A DNA stretch of 64,000 nt from Veillonella sp. KGMB01456 (GTDB taxonomy: Bacteria; Bacillota; Negativicutes; Veillonellales; Veillonellaceae), in NCBI RefSeq assembly GCF_023051165.1, contig NZ_JALKIG010000007.1, positions 1 through 64,000 of the forward strand, read 5' to 3'. Position numbers and translations under genes: made by a program. Positions 53,937 to 62,931 of the stretch are shown piece by piece (position 1 is the stretch's first letter; every line of letters starts with the position of its first letter). The notes below the pieces were generated by a model. That model saw only the letters and a list, made by a program, of their open reading frames with translations. It was not told where the DNA came from and made no database searches.

Positions 53937-53939
53937 ATT

Positions 53940-54317
53940 ATGGAGGTTATTATTGCACCTAAACCGACCATTATGATTTATCACCACCCCAATGTATCAG
54001 TGGAAACTATTCAGGATCTCTTGTTCGGTATTGAAGAAGAAGGAATTCCCTATAGCTTAGAGGCACGTGCCGCAAGCGATGATATATTGCTTATGGCTGA
54101 TGAAGCCTCTCATGCATCGGCCTTATCCGTAGGAGTAGGCTGCAGTGCTGATACTTTGGTGTTGAGTTATAAAAACTTACCGCCTCATCAATTTATATAT
54201 CGTTTGCGTAATTATAAACAAGCAAAACAAACTATGCGAGCGTTAGGGGCCAATGCAGCTCGCCTGGTAAAAGGCAATCCTTTTAAAACCGACCCCGGAT
54301 TGGAGGTGGCATTTTGA
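53940..54317 (+). CDS. pduH: Diol dehydratase reactivase small subunit
   Basis: A 125-residue partner of PduG with the medium-subunit-like fold: PTIMIYHHPNVS, DLLFGIEEEGIPYSLE and RLRNYKQAKQTMRALGANAARLVKG. It follows pduG by 3 nt and overlaps the TTG start of the next gene. Confidence 0.92.
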   Translation: MEVIIAPKPTIMIYHHPNVSVETIQDLLFGIEEEGIPYSLEARAASDDILLMADEASHASALSVGVGCSADTLVLSYKNLPPHQFIYRLRNYKQAKQTMRALGANAARLVKGNPFKTDPGLEVAF

Positions 54318-55060
54318 AAGAAGCATTAGGACTCTTGGAAGTAGCCGGATTGGCAGCGGCCATTAAAGCGGCTGACGTGATGGTGAAAGCAGCTAATGTA
54401 ACGATTTTGAACGTGGAAAAAGCACGTGGCGGCGGTTGGATGACCGTTAAAGTAACCGGTGATGTAGGTGCTGTTCAGGCAGCTGTACAGGCCGGGGTAG
54501 CCCAAGCTAAACACGAACGTCATTACATTGCGCATAAAGTAATTCCAAGACCGGCTGAGGGCATTGATGCAATGCTATTAAGCGGTGGCGGTAAACCGGT
54601 ATTAAACCCTAAGGCAACGGACGTTGTGAGGGAAGAAACACCGGCTCCCGCTGAAAAAACCGAAGCTAAACCGGTAGCGGCTACTAAAGTAGCGGCACCT
54701 GCCAAAGCAACACCTGCTAAGGTACCGGCCAAAGCGGAGGCTAAAACAACAGCTTCTACGGCTAAACCGGTGAAGAGTACACCGGCTAAATCGAGTGAAG
54801 CAGCTAAGCCGGCTGAAACCGCTAAAGCGGAACCGGCAAAAGCAGCGACTACGGCGACGGTAAAAGCGCCGGCTAAAACGGCCGAACCGGTTAAAACGGT
54901 TGAAACTGCCAAAACTGAGGCGTCTAAAACAAATCCAACCGCAAGCACCAAGGCGGAATCTTCCGTTGATACAGCGAAAGAAGCCTTGATGAAGGTTGTA
55001 AAACCAACGCCAAAGAAACGACCGAGTCGAGCTAAAACAACTACAAAACCAAAAGAATAG
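54314..55060 (+). CDS. pduK: PduK-like shell protein with a Lys/Ala/Pro-rich tail
   Basis: A 248-residue protein: one BMC domain (about 1-92; ALGLLEVAGLAAAIKAADVM, VTGDVGAVQAAV, VIPRP) fused to a 155-residue low-complexity tail of AKPA, TPAK and KTAE-like words ending with the basic PKKRPSRAKTTTKPKE. The tail resembles histone H1 or TolA linkers and lacks the metal-binding cysteines of Salmonella PduK. Start is TTG at 54314 (GGAGG seven bases ahead), overlapping pduH by 4 nt. The tail probably faces one side of the shell; binding of cargo, nucleic acid or polyphosphate are guesses. Confidence 0.8.
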   Translation: MKEALGLLEVAGLAAAIKAADVMVKAANVTILNVEKARGGGWMTVKVTGDVGAVQAAVQAGVAQAKHERHYIAHKVIPRPAEGIDAMLLSGGGKPVLNPKATDVVREETPAPAEKTEAKPVAATKVAAPAKATPAKVPAKAEAKTTASTAKPVKSTPAKSSEAAKPAETAKAEPAKAATTATVKAPAKTAEPVKTVETAKTEASKTNPTASTKAESSVDTAKEALMKVVKPTPKKRPSRAKTTTKPKE

Positions 55061-55132
55061 CCCAAAAGGTAAGCACTTTGGTTGAAACACAAGATTTACA
55101 GATAAGCAGGATCCATTAAAGGAGGATTTATA

Positions 55133-55402
55133 ATGAATAATGCATTAGGCATGGTAGAAACAAAAGGTTTAGTAGGCGCTATTGAAGCAGCCGATGCTAT
55201 GGTAAAAGCAGCTAACGTAACATTGACCGGTTATGAAAAAATCGGTTCCGGTTTGGTAACTGTAATGGTTCGCGGTGATGTAGGCGCTGTTAAAGCTGCT
55301 GTTGATGCAGGTTGCGCAGCAGCTGCTAAAGTGGGCGAAGTTGTATCCACTCATGTAATTCCACGCCCTCATAGCGATGTAGAAAGCATCTTGGTTAAAT
55401 AA
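55133..55402 (+). CDS. pduJ: Microcompartment shell hexamer PduJ
   Basis: An 89-residue single-BMC protein, very close to PduA here (same [20 protein letters not shown] and [14 protein letters not shown] blocks) and ending in SILVK. It has a strong AAGGAGG and a separate 72-nt leader after pduK, consistent with high expression. Confidence 0.93.
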   Translation: MNNALGMVETKGLVGAIEAADAMVKAANVTLTGYEKIGSGLVTVMVRGDVGAVKAAVDAGCAAAAKVGEVVSTHVIPRPHSDVESILVK

Positions 55403-55475
55403 GACCATTGCTTTTTATAAAACACTTGAATTAGTAACACTGATTACAGATTAACTAATTAGCAAAGGATAACCT

Positions 55476-56099
55476 ATGATGGATAAAGATGCTTTAAAAG
55501 AGCTGATTCGCCAGATTATCCAAGATGTGCAGACGCCGGAAATCCCAATTGGGATTTCCAATCGTCACATTCATCTCAGTCAAGCCGACTATGACCGTTT
55601 ATTCCCTCATGTGACCTTACAGTCCAAGAAACAATTAAAACAACCCGGTGAATTTGCGGCTGAACAAGTGGTAACTATTGTGGGTCCAAAGAATGAAATT
55701 GGTAAAGTTCGTTTATTGGGACCGCTTCGCAAAGCATCGCAAGTGGAAATTTCACAAACTGATGCTCGTATGCTGGGCGTAAAACCACCGATTGTGTTAT
55801 CCGGTCAGCTTGATAAAGCGGTGCCCATTACCTTAAAAACGGAATTCGCTCAAATTACGATTCCTTGCTGTATCATCGCCAAGCGTCACATCCATGTGAA
55901 TGCCGATGATGCGCCAAAGTTGGGCGTAAATAATGGCGATACCGTAAAGGTACGAGTTGTGACACCGGAACGAACGACTGTTTTCGAAGATGTTATCATT
56001 CGCGTTTCCCCTGATTATGTGACGGAAATGCATTTAGATACGGACGAGGCGAATGCGGCACAAGTGGATGCTCATACGATGGCGAAAATAGTACGGTAG
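55476..56099 (+). CDS. pduL: Phosphate propanoyltransferase
   Basis: A 207-residue enzyme that converts propanoyl-CoA to propanoyl-phosphate and recycles CoA inside the compartment. An N-terminal helix (DALKELIRQIIQDV) is the encapsulation peptide. The paired zinc-binding histidine motifs ISNRHIHLSQ and AKRHIHVNADDAP are present. No propionate kinase (PduW) is in the window to complete ATP formation. Confidence 0.94.
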   Translation: MMDKDALKELIRQIIQDVQTPEIPIGISNRHIHLSQADYDRLFPHVTLQSKKQLKQPGEFAAEQVVTIVGPKNEIGKVRLLGPLRKASQVEISQTDARMLGVKPPIVLSGQLDKAVPITLKTEFAQITIPCCIIAKRHIHVNADDAPKLGVNNGDTVKVRVVTPERTTVFEDVIIRVSPDYVTEMHLDTDEANAAQVDAHTMAKIVR

Positions 56100-56108
56100 G
56101 AGGCAAGT

Positions 56109-56951
56109 ATGCGCAGTATTGAAGAAGTAAATCAACTATTGGCCGCTTTTAATCAATGCGTTGAGGAAGGAGCGACACGCACAATTTCAGAAAAGGAAGC
56201 TGATACCTTACGGGTCGGCGTCGATCTTGGCACATCGTCCATCGTCCTTGCCGTAGTTGATGCGGGCGGTCAACCGGTATACGGTGCTTTTGAATACGCG
56301 CAGGCCGTAAGAGACGGCTTAGTGGTAGATTATGTGGGGGCAGTTACCATAACTCGGCGTTTAAAAGCAAAAGCCGAAGCGGAACTGGGTTGCTCCTTAA
56401 CGAAGGCAGCAGCGGCCGTACCGCCCGGCACTTTAGGCAAAAACAAAGACGTGGTAAGTCATGTCCTTGAAGGCGCTGATTTTGAAGTAACCGCCATATA
56501 TGATGAACCGACGGCAGCCGCCTTGGTACTTGATATGGTAAATGGTGCTGTAGTCGATGTGGGCGGCGGCACGACGGGAATTACCGTGATTAAACGGCGC
56601 AAAGTGAGTTACACCGCCGATGAACCGACCGGCGGTTCTCATATGACGCTTGTGCTGAGCGGTAATTATGGAATTTCCCAAGCGGATGCGGAACTTCTCA
56701 AGCGAGATCATTCAAGAGAACGGGAAGTGTATCCGGTAATTCGTCCGGTAGTCGAAAAAATGGCCACCATAACCAATAAAGCCTTGACGGACGGGGCCTA
56801 TCGCAAGAACGGTCCGGTATATGTCGTAGGCGGTGCCACTAATTTTACTGATTTTGCCGATACCTTTGAGAAAGTCATCGGACGGGAGGTTATAAAGCCT
56901 CTATATCCGGAATTTGTAACCCCTTTAGGAATTGCCCTTGGCAGTGTATAA
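56109..56951 (+). CDS. eutJ: EutJ-type actin/Hsp70-like accessory protein
   Basis: A 280-residue ATPase-fold protein related to ethanolamine-utilisation EutJ. VGVDLGTSSIVLAVVD is the phosphate-1 loop, VVDVGGGTTGITV the phosphate-2 loop and VYVVGGATNF the adenosine loop. It lacks the extra domains of PduG. It may help assembly or enzyme maintenance, but the function in pdu loci is unproven. Nine nt after pduL with GGAGG. Confidence 0.85.
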   Translation: MRSIEEVNQLLAAFNQCVEEGATRTISEKEADTLRVGVDLGTSSIVLAVVDAGGQPVYGAFEYAQAVRDGLVVDYVGAVTITRRLKAKAEAELGCSLTKAAAAVPPGTLGKNKDVVSHVLEGADFEVTAIYDEPTAAALVLDMVNGAVVDVGGGTTGITVIKRRKVSYTADEPTGGSHMTLVLSGNYGISQADAELLKRDHSREREVYPVIRPVVEKMATITNKALTDGAYRKNGPVYVVGGATNFTDFADTFEKVIGREVIKPLYPEFVTPLGIALGSV

Positions 56952-57039
56952 CTCAAATGTGGATTTCATGGCTAAGGTGAAGTGCTGATAGAGTTAAAAA
57001 AACATCGCTACAGGCAATTTTACAGGGAATGAGGTAGTT

Positions 57040-57531
57040 ATGGACGAAATTATTGCAGCAGTACTCAAACGCTTGCAGGCGCGAATGGAAAGCCGAGGAC
57101 AGGTGGATTTGGCTCACGACGGCAAGCTTGAGGAACGCACCTTGCTGCATCATCAACGGGTGGAGGTTACCGGCTTAACTCAATCACAATTAAATGAACT
57201 GACCGAGCGAATCGAAGGTCCTTTAGTGACGTGGTTCGACCGAGCTGTCGCTTATGGTTGTGATATGACGGTGGTTACGGATATGTGTGTCAACCAACAA
57301 TGGAATCCGGCGATGATATTAGCCTGGCCGTTTACTTTTAAAGATAAACAAGGCCGCAAGGTATACAGTTTCAAAGAGCGCATCATTAGTGCGTCGGCGA
57401 TTCGTACCTGCAACAAAGAGTCCGTTATACTAATATTTCGTGGTCAGCGATTTACCGCTCTCGGGCTTGATGAATTGCGCGACCGCCAACTTGTATGTGT
57501 AGAAGGGACGAAACGATATGCAGACTGGTAG
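57040..57531 (+). CDS. pduM: Microcompartment structural protein PduM
   Basis: A 163-residue protein in the position and of the length of PduM, required for normal compartments in Salmonella. It opens with a short helix (DEIIAAVLKRLQARM) like an encapsulation peptide. The body is poorly conserved, so the assignment leans on context. It overlaps pduN by 14 nt. Confidence 0.7.
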   Translation: MDEIIAAVLKRLQARMESRGQVDLAHDGKLEERTLLHHQRVEVTGLTQSQLNELTERIEGPLVTWFDRAVAYGCDMTVVTDMCVNQQWNPAMILAWPFTFKDKQGRKVYSFKERIISASAIRTCNKESVILIFRGQRFTALGLDELRDRQLVCVEGTKRYADW

Positions 57532-57790
57532 AGTAATAGGCAGTATTGTATCGACACAAAAACACGAGTCCTTAGTGGGCTTGAAGTTGATGATTATACA
57601 ATACGTTGACGGCAATCAGGAACCGTTACCTTCGTATGAAGTGGCGGCGGACACTGTGAGTGCCGGGATTGGTGAATACGTATTGTTGACCCGCGGTTCT
57701 TCTGCTCGCCATGTATTCGGCGACGGACAGGACATCAATAGCGCTGTTGATTGCGCTATCGTAGGTATTATAGACAGTTTTGATAAATAG
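57518..57790 (+). CDS. pduN: Microcompartment vertex protein PduN
   Basis: A 90-residue EutN/CcmL-family pentamer that closes the corners of the shell. GRVIGSIVSTQKHESLVGLK and YVLLTRGSSARHVFG are family blocks. Coupled to pduM upstream. Confidence 0.93.
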   Translation: MQTGRVIGSIVSTQKHESLVGLKLMIIQYVDGNQEPLPSYEVAADTVSAGIGEYVLLTRGSSARHVFGDGQDINSAVDCAIVGIIDSFDK

Positions 57791-57800
57791 GAGGGCCACC

Positions 57801-58841
57801 ATGGCTATTTACACAAAAATGGGCGATAAGGGCACGACGGGACTGTTTGACGGTACTCGCGTTGCCAAAAACTCGGAACGGGTCAACACCTATGGCACCC
57901 TTGATGAGTTGAATGCGCACTTAAGTGTGTGTGAAAAATTGGTGCGGTATCCGGAAACAAAACAAATTTTACATAATTTACAAGGCCTGTTATTTAGACT
58001 TTGTGCGGAAGTAGCGACGATGGACCAAGCTAAATTAACACAGTACAGCACCCTCATCAGTGAGGCGGATATAAAAGAGCTGGAATCAATCATCGACCGC
58101 TATACGCAATTATTGCCACCGCTCACAAGTTTTATATATCAGGGCAATAATTTAGCAGCTGCTGAGCTTCATGTGGCCCGTACCGTTTGCAGACGGGCGG
58201 AACGAAAACTCAACGGCTTGCGGCAGGGCGAACCGGTTAGACCGACAGCGTTAGCGTTTGTAAACCGGTTATCCGACTGCATCTATACGCTGGCGCGTAT
58301 GGAAGACTTCATGTTCTATGTGGACGAAGTTTCTTCAAAGGTTATGGCTAAATTGGATGGGGCAGTAGAAGCGGCTTCACCTGCTAAGAGTCATACCGAG
58401 GTTGGAACCAAGCCCATAAATGAAGAAGAACGACTGCGTCGTATGGCCATGTGCTTACTTGAAGGGGCAACAGCCAAAAGCGAAGCTATGGGCGTACCGG
58501 TTGTTATTACTGTAGTGGATGTACACGGTAATCCGGTTCTTGCCTATCGCATGGCTGATGTGTTGCTCGTAAGTACCGAAATTTCGGCCGGCAAAGCCTA
58601 TACGGCAGTGGCTCTAAAATGTAAGACCCAAGCTTTGAAAGAAATCACTCAGCCCGGGGCTGATTTATATCAGATTGAATCCATGGTATCCAGGCCTTTA
58701 GTTACATTTGGCGGCGGCTTTCCGCTGACGCAAAACGGTAAGCTCATAGGTGGCTTAGGTATTAGTGGGGGGACAGTCGCTGAAGATGTGACTATCGGAG
58801 AATATGCAATGGATTATATGGAGGCAAAGTATGGAAAATAA
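57801..58841 (+). CDS. pduO: Cob(I)alamin adenosyltransferase PduO with GlcG-type C-domain
   Basis: A 346-residue protein. The N-terminal 190 residues are a PduO-type ATP:cob(I)alamin adenosyltransferase (YTKMGDKGTTGLFDG binds ATP; VCRRAERKLNGL and FVNRLSDCIYTLAR complete the site). The C-terminal 145 residues are a GlcG/HbpS domain (GVPVVITVVDVHGNPVLAYRM) that binds haem in some homologues. It makes adenosylcobalamin for PduCDE. Start at 57801 after AGGAGGGCCACC; the frame opens at 57780. Confidence 0.93.
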   Translation: MAIYTKMGDKGTTGLFDGTRVAKNSERVNTYGTLDELNAHLSVCEKLVRYPETKQILHNLQGLLFRLCAEVATMDQAKLTQYSTLISEADIKELESIIDRYTQLLPPLTSFIYQGNNLAAAELHVARTVCRRAERKLNGLRQGEPVRPTALAFVNRLSDCIYTLARMEDFMFYVDEVSSKVMAKLDGAVEAASPAKSHTEVGTKPINEEERLRRMAMCLLEGATAKSEAMGVPVVITVVDVHGNPVLAYRMADVLLVSTEISAGKAYTAVALKCKTQALKEITQPGADLYQIESMVSRPLVTFGGGFPLTQNGKLIGGLGISGGTVAEDVTIGEYAMDYMEAKYGK

Positions 58842-60246
58842 ACAAGAGTTAGAACGCATGATTCGCTCTATGGTTATGAATATTATGAACGGGACTGACA
58901 CCGGCGTTAGCGCTTCGGAAGGTTCCTTACCTGATGAACCGGGCGTATTCAGCACTGTAAACGCTGCCGTAGCGGCCGCTAAACAGGCACAAATTCAATT
59001 CGAAGAATGCACCTTGGCTACTCGCGGTAAAGCCATTGAAGCCATTCGTCAGAGCATGCGTCCATTAGTGAATAAATTGGCTCAGATGACTTATGACGAA
59101 ACCGGTATGGGCCGTGTAGCAGATAAGATTATTAAATTGAATCTTACTCTCGACAAAACACCGGGGGTAGAAGACTTGGTAACGGAATGTGAAACCGGTG
59201 ATAACGGGATGACTTTATACGAATTATCCCCGTACGGTGTTATCGGTGCCGTTACGCCAAGTACTAATCCAAGTGAAACTTTGATTTGTAATGCTATCGG
59301 CATGTTAGCGGCAGGCAACGCAATTTTCTTCAGCGTTCATCCGGGGGCTAAAAAGTTATCCCGTTGGCTCGTAAGTGAACTTAATAAAATCGTAGCTGAT
59401 GCTATCGGTATTAATAACTTAATCGTTACTATCGCTGAACCGTCTATTGAAGCGGCTCAGGAAATGATGGTACATCCGGATATTCCTTTATTGGTTGTAA
59501 CCGGTGGCCCGGGCGTTGTACATCAGGCATTGTGCAGCGGCAAGAAGGTAATCGGCGCCGGTGCCGGCAATCCGCCTGCATTCGTTGATGAAACCGCCAA
59601 TATTCGTCAGGCTGCTCAGGATATCGTAATGGGCGCCAGCTTTGATAATAATATTCTCTGCATTGCAGAAAAAAGCGTGGTAGCCGTTCGTTCCATCGCC
59701 GATGAATTGATTGAAGAAATGAAAAAGGCCGGTGCGGTTCTTATCGAAAGAGAAGATCAAATCCAAAAATTGTTGGATATTACGTTGCAGAAAAACTGCA
59801 CACCAAGCCGCAAATATGTAGGCCGCAATGCCGCCGTAATCTTGCGTGATGCCGGTATTGAAGTGGACGGCGACCCACGCCTCATCATCATGAAAACCGA
59901 CAAACATCATCCGTTTGCTACGATTGAAATGTTGATGCCGATTTTACCGATTGTAACGGTAGAAAACTTCGAAGACGGTTTGGCAACTTGCCTCTTCTTA
60001 GAAGCCGGTTTACATCATACGGCAACCATGCATTCGCTTAACTTGGAACGCCTTAACAAAATGGCACGTGCTATGAAAACGTCCATTTTCGTTAAAAATG
60101 GTCCATCCTATGCAGGTCTCGGTTACAACGGCGAAGGTACAACCACCTTTACGATTGCCACACCAACCGGTGAAGCAACTACATCGGCCCGTCACTTTGC
60201 ACGTCGCCGTCGTTGCTGCTTGACTACAGGCTTCCAAATTCGTTAG
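58831..60246 (+). CDS. pduP: CoA-acylating propionaldehyde dehydrogenase
   Basis: A 471-residue enzyme oxidising propionaldehyde to propanoyl-CoA with NAD+. An N-terminal helix (ELERMIRSMVMNIMN) targets it to the lumen, as first shown for PduP. The catalytic cysteine lies in DNNILCIAEKS; TPSTNPSETLICNAIGML and VTGGPGVV belong to the cofactor site. Start at 58831 after GGAGG, overlapping pduO by 11 nt; the frame opens at 58804. Confidence 0.94.
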   Translation: MENKQELERMIRSMVMNIMNGTDTGVSASEGSLPDEPGVFSTVNAAVAAAKQAQIQFEECTLATRGKAIEAIRQSMRPLVNKLAQMTYDETGMGRVADKIIKLNLTLDKTPGVEDLVTECETGDNGMTLYELSPYGVIGAVTPSTNPSETLICNAIGMLAAGNAIFFSVHPGAKKLSRWLVSELNKIVADAIGINNLIVTIAEPSIEAAQEMMVHPDIPLLVVTGGPGVVHQALCSGKKVIGAGAGNPPAFVDETANIRQAAQDIVMGASFDNNILCIAEKSVVAVRSIADELIEEMKKAGAVLIEREDQIQKLLDITLQKNCTPSRKYVGRNAAVILRDAGIEVDGDPRLIIMKTDKHHPFATIEMLMPILPIVTVENFEDGLATCLFLEAGLHHTATMHSLNLERLNKMARAMKTSIFVKNGPSYAGLGYNGEGTTTFTIATPTGEATTSARHFARRRRCCLTTGFQIR

Positions 60247-60255
60247 GAGGCAGCT

Positions 60256-61377
60256 ATGAATCAATGGACATTTCCTACTAAAATCTTTGCCGGCCATGAT
60301 TCCCTCTTACGATTGAAGCAATTTCGGCAAGAGCGGATCTTGGTTGTGTGTGATCCGTTTTTAGAAGGAACAGAAAACTTAAACTATATTTTGAATGAGC
60401 TCCGCCCACAGAACGAGGTGAGCATTTATACGGACGTTGTGCCGGATCCGCCTATCAGCCATGTGGTTAAAGGGGTGGAATTCATTCAGAAACTACAACC
60501 TACAGTAGTTATTGCCATTGGTGGCGGTTCGGCCATCGATTTGACTAAAGCCGTATTGTACTTTGCCCGTCATATGGGGTATAGCGGGGTACGTTATTTT
60601 ACGGTAATTCCGACCACCAGCGGCACCGGTTCCGAAGTAACGTCATTTGCCGTTATTACGGATCCTACTTCACAGACAAAATATCCTATATTAGATGAAA
60701 GCTTATTGCCGCAAGAAGCGATTTTAACGCCGCTTTTTGTCAAAACGGCACCACCTAAAGTAACGGCCTACAGCGGGATGGACGTGTTGGTTCATGCTAT
60801 TGAAGCCATAGTTTCGACGGGGGCTAATAATTTTACGGATGCCCTCGCCGAAAAAGCCTTGGAGTTGGTATTCGAATACCTGCCTAAGTGTTTTGCACCG
60901 GGAGCTACGGAAGAAGACCGCATGGGGATGCATGAAGCATCCTGCATGGCGGGGCTCGCTTTTAACCGAGCCGGACTCGGTATTACCCACGCCTTAGCGC
61001 ATCAGCTGGGCGGTCAATTCCACATTCCTCATGGTTTGGCTAATGCGATGCTTATCGCCAGAGTCGTTATGTTTAACGCCTTTCATAGTGAAACGGCGTA
61101 TGAGAAATATGTACAGCTAGCAAAGAAGCTCGGCTTTGCAGATAACGGTACAGACAAGAGAGATGCTTTAGTCGCGTTAGTTAAAGCTATCTTACAACTT
61201 GCAAGAACCGTTGAATGTCCGCTCAATATCAGTGCGGCAGCCAACGTTTCGGCACAGGAGGCAAGACAGAAAGTTTCTATTATGGCGGATAAAGCATTAC
61301 AGGATATGACCTATCAGACAAATCCATATGCCGCCTCGAAGGACGATCTGGAAAATCTATTATTAATGATCATGTAA
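60256..61377 (+). CDS. pduQ: 1-Propanol dehydrogenase (iron-type alcohol dehydrogenase)
   Basis: A 373-residue group III alcohol dehydrogenase that reduces propionaldehyde and regenerates NAD+ for PduP. GGGSAIDLTKAV binds NAD; metal-binding residues lie in SGMDVLVHAIEA, ITHALAHQLGGQFHIPHG and nearby. Context separates it from general alcohol dehydrogenases. Nine nt after pduP with GGAGG. Confidence 0.93.
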   Translation: MNQWTFPTKIFAGHDSLLRLKQFRQERILVVCDPFLEGTENLNYILNELRPQNEVSIYTDVVPDPPISHVVKGVEFIQKLQPTVVIAIGGGSAIDLTKAVLYFARHMGYSGVRYFTVIPTTSGTGSEVTSFAVITDPTSQTKYPILDESLLPQEAILTPLFVKTAPPKVTAYSGMDVLVHAIEAIVSTGANNFTDALAEKALELVFEYLPKCFAPGATEEDRMGMHEASCMAGLAFNRAGLGITHALAHQLGGQFHIPHGLANAMLIARVVMFNAFHSETAYEKYVQLAKKLGFADNGTDKRDALVALVKAILQLARTVECPLNISAAANVSAQEARQKVSIMADKALQDMTYQTNPYAASKDDLENLLLMIM

Positions 61378-61387
61378 GGAGTCGCGT

Positions 61388-62110
61388 ATGGATACACAGA
61401 TCCTGATTAGTGAGTTTGTTGGCACGGCTGTTTTAATGGCTTTTGGTAGTGGGGTTAACTCCTCGGTTTTATTAAAAAATACGTTGGCGAAAGCGTTTGC
61501 GCCAAATTGGATGAGTTTGATTTTTGGTTGGGGTCTGGCCGTAACCTTTGCCGTGTATATCGGTATAGCACTCGGCGGTCCGGCTCATTTGAACCCGGCT
61601 ATTACTATTTCCTTCGCTGCCGGCGGCCTTTTTCCGTGGGACCAGGTATTGCCTGTTGTGGCAGCCCAAATGTTGGGAGGCTTCGTTGGTTCCGCTATTA
61701 CTATGATTCACTATTTCCCTCACTTCAAACAAACCGGTCCGGATGAAGGCAATGTAGTTGGTATTTTTGCCACCGGCCCGATGAGTGATAACCGCTTCAT
61801 GAACTTATTATCCGAAGTTATTGCTACGTTTATGTTTATATTGGCAATTCTTTGTCTCGGCAAAATGAGTGACGGTTTATTCCCATTCATCGTTGGTATG
61901 TTAGTTGCGTCCATTGGTTTTTCCTTCGGTTCTACCACCGGTTTTGCGCTCAACCCTGCGCGCGACTTTGGCCCTCGCTTGGCCTATGCAATCTTACCGG
62001 TACCTAACCGCGGGACGGCTAATTGGGGTTACGCCTGGGTTCCTGTTATCGGACCTATCATCGGGGCAACCATAGCCGTATTATTCTTCTTGGCTGTTGC
62101 GCCTAAATAA
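61388..62110 (+). CDS. pduF: MIP-family diffusion facilitator (PduF-like)
   Basis: A 240-residue aquaglyceroporin with six helices and two NPA half-helices: GGPAHLNPAITIS and GFALNPARDFGPR. The arginine and aspartate after the second NPA are those of glycerol-conducting channels. It should let 1,2-propanediol or glycerol into the cell. It ends the main operon; no strong intrinsic terminator follows directly. Confidence 0.9.
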   Translation: MDTQILISEFVGTAVLMAFGSGVNSSVLLKNTLAKAFAPNWMSLIFGWGLAVTFAVYIGIALGGPAHLNPAITISFAAGGLFPWDQVLPVVAAQMLGGFVGSAITMIHYFPHFKQTGPDEGNVVGIFATGPMSDNRFMNLLSEVIATFMFILAILCLGKMSDGLFPFIVGMLVASIGFSFGSTTGFALNPARDFGPRLAYAILPVPNRGTANWGYAWVPVIGPIIGATIAVLFFLAVAPK

Positions 62111-62221
62111 GAAAACGACGAGTATCCTAAACGCAGATCATTAACTCCCCAGCTATTAATTTTAGTTAAGCGGGTTGTTGGTATATGAATCGCAATTAGG
62201 ATGGGTATTAAAGGGATACAA

Positions 62222-62313
62222 CGTATTCAGCTTAGGCTGATACGGAGTGAGTAATGTTAGGTAATTACTGCTCATAAAAAGAGCGGAGGAGGCTCAGGGC
62301 GGTAATTACCTAA
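62222..62313 (+). other. Structured segment between pduF and pduU
   Basis: A small hairpin (CGTATTCAGC with GCTGATACG, 62222-62244) is followed by a perfect 12-bp stem (62257-62268 with 62302-62313) enclosing two mini-hairpins (GCTC/GAGC and GAG/CTC). There is no T run, so it is not an ordinary terminator. Downstream, 62356-62395 holds imperfect 19-bp direct repeats (GACAAATTAAAACATACCA type). Confidence 0.5.
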
Positions 62314-62381
62314 TGAATCATAAAGTTTTAATCAAACGAATTGATGGATCATATACGACAAATTAAAACATACCAGACTAA

Positions 62382-62410
62382 TTGAAACATGTCAGGAATC
62401 TGAGTATATC
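62382..62410 (+). promoter_or_regulatory. Candidate promoter of pduU-pduV
   Basis: TTGAAA (62382-62387), a 17-nt spacer and TATATC (62405-62410). This suggests pduU-pduV can be transcribed apart from the main pdu operon. Confidence 0.4.
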
Positions 62411-62451
62411 AATTATAAAGGGACTGTGGCTTGCACAGAAAGGATTGTATT

Positions 62452-62814
62452 ATGGATTTTTTAGACGCTGTAGAAAATAAACAACGCATTATTCAGGAAT
62501 TTGTACCCGGCAAACAGGTTACAATTGCTCATATTATTGCGAATCCAAAGCCGGAATTATTCCGCAAAATGGGGTTAGATGAGAAAAAACGCGGAGCTAT
62601 CGGTATTTTGACGATTACTCCCGGTGAAGGTACCATTATTGCTGCCGATATTGCGACTAAGGCTGCAGGTATTGAATTGGGCTTTGTGGATCGCTTTTCC
62701 GGTGCCTTATTGATTACGGGTGATGTATCCGGTGTAGAATCGGCTATGAAAGCCGTGATGGAAGGTTTGGATAAAATTTTAGGATTTTTCCCAACGCAAA
62801 TCACACGTACCTGA
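62452..62814 (+). CDS. pduU: Shell protein PduU/EutS (circularly permuted BMC)
   Basis: A 120-residue shell protein. [20 protein letters not shown] is the N-terminal strand that forms a beta-barrel plug in Pdu[25 protein letters not shown] and [14 protein letters not shown] are the permuted BMC core. Start at 62452 after AGAAAGG; the frame opens at 62431. Confidence 0.92.
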   Translation: MDFLDAVENKQRIIQEFVPGKQVTIAHIIANPKPELFRKMGLDEKKRGAIGILTITPGEGTIIAADIATKAAGIELGFVDRFSGALLITGDVSGVESAMKAVMEGLDKILGFFPTQITRT

Positions 62815-62931
62815 TGAATTAATTCGTCAGTTATTCATGCTAGTGTCATTTATTTAATAGGTATTTAGAGGAAATCTGTAGTATAATAGATGTCAGTGGT
62901 GCTAGTGGCCTGCAGATTCGGAGGTGAGCAG

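Noticed and set aside
54523-55092. A 189-residue open frame antisense to the pduK tail, and a second antisense frame at 54602-55090
   Set aside because: They mirror the low-complexity Lys/Ala/Pro codons of the tail, lack a ribosome site and have no family features.
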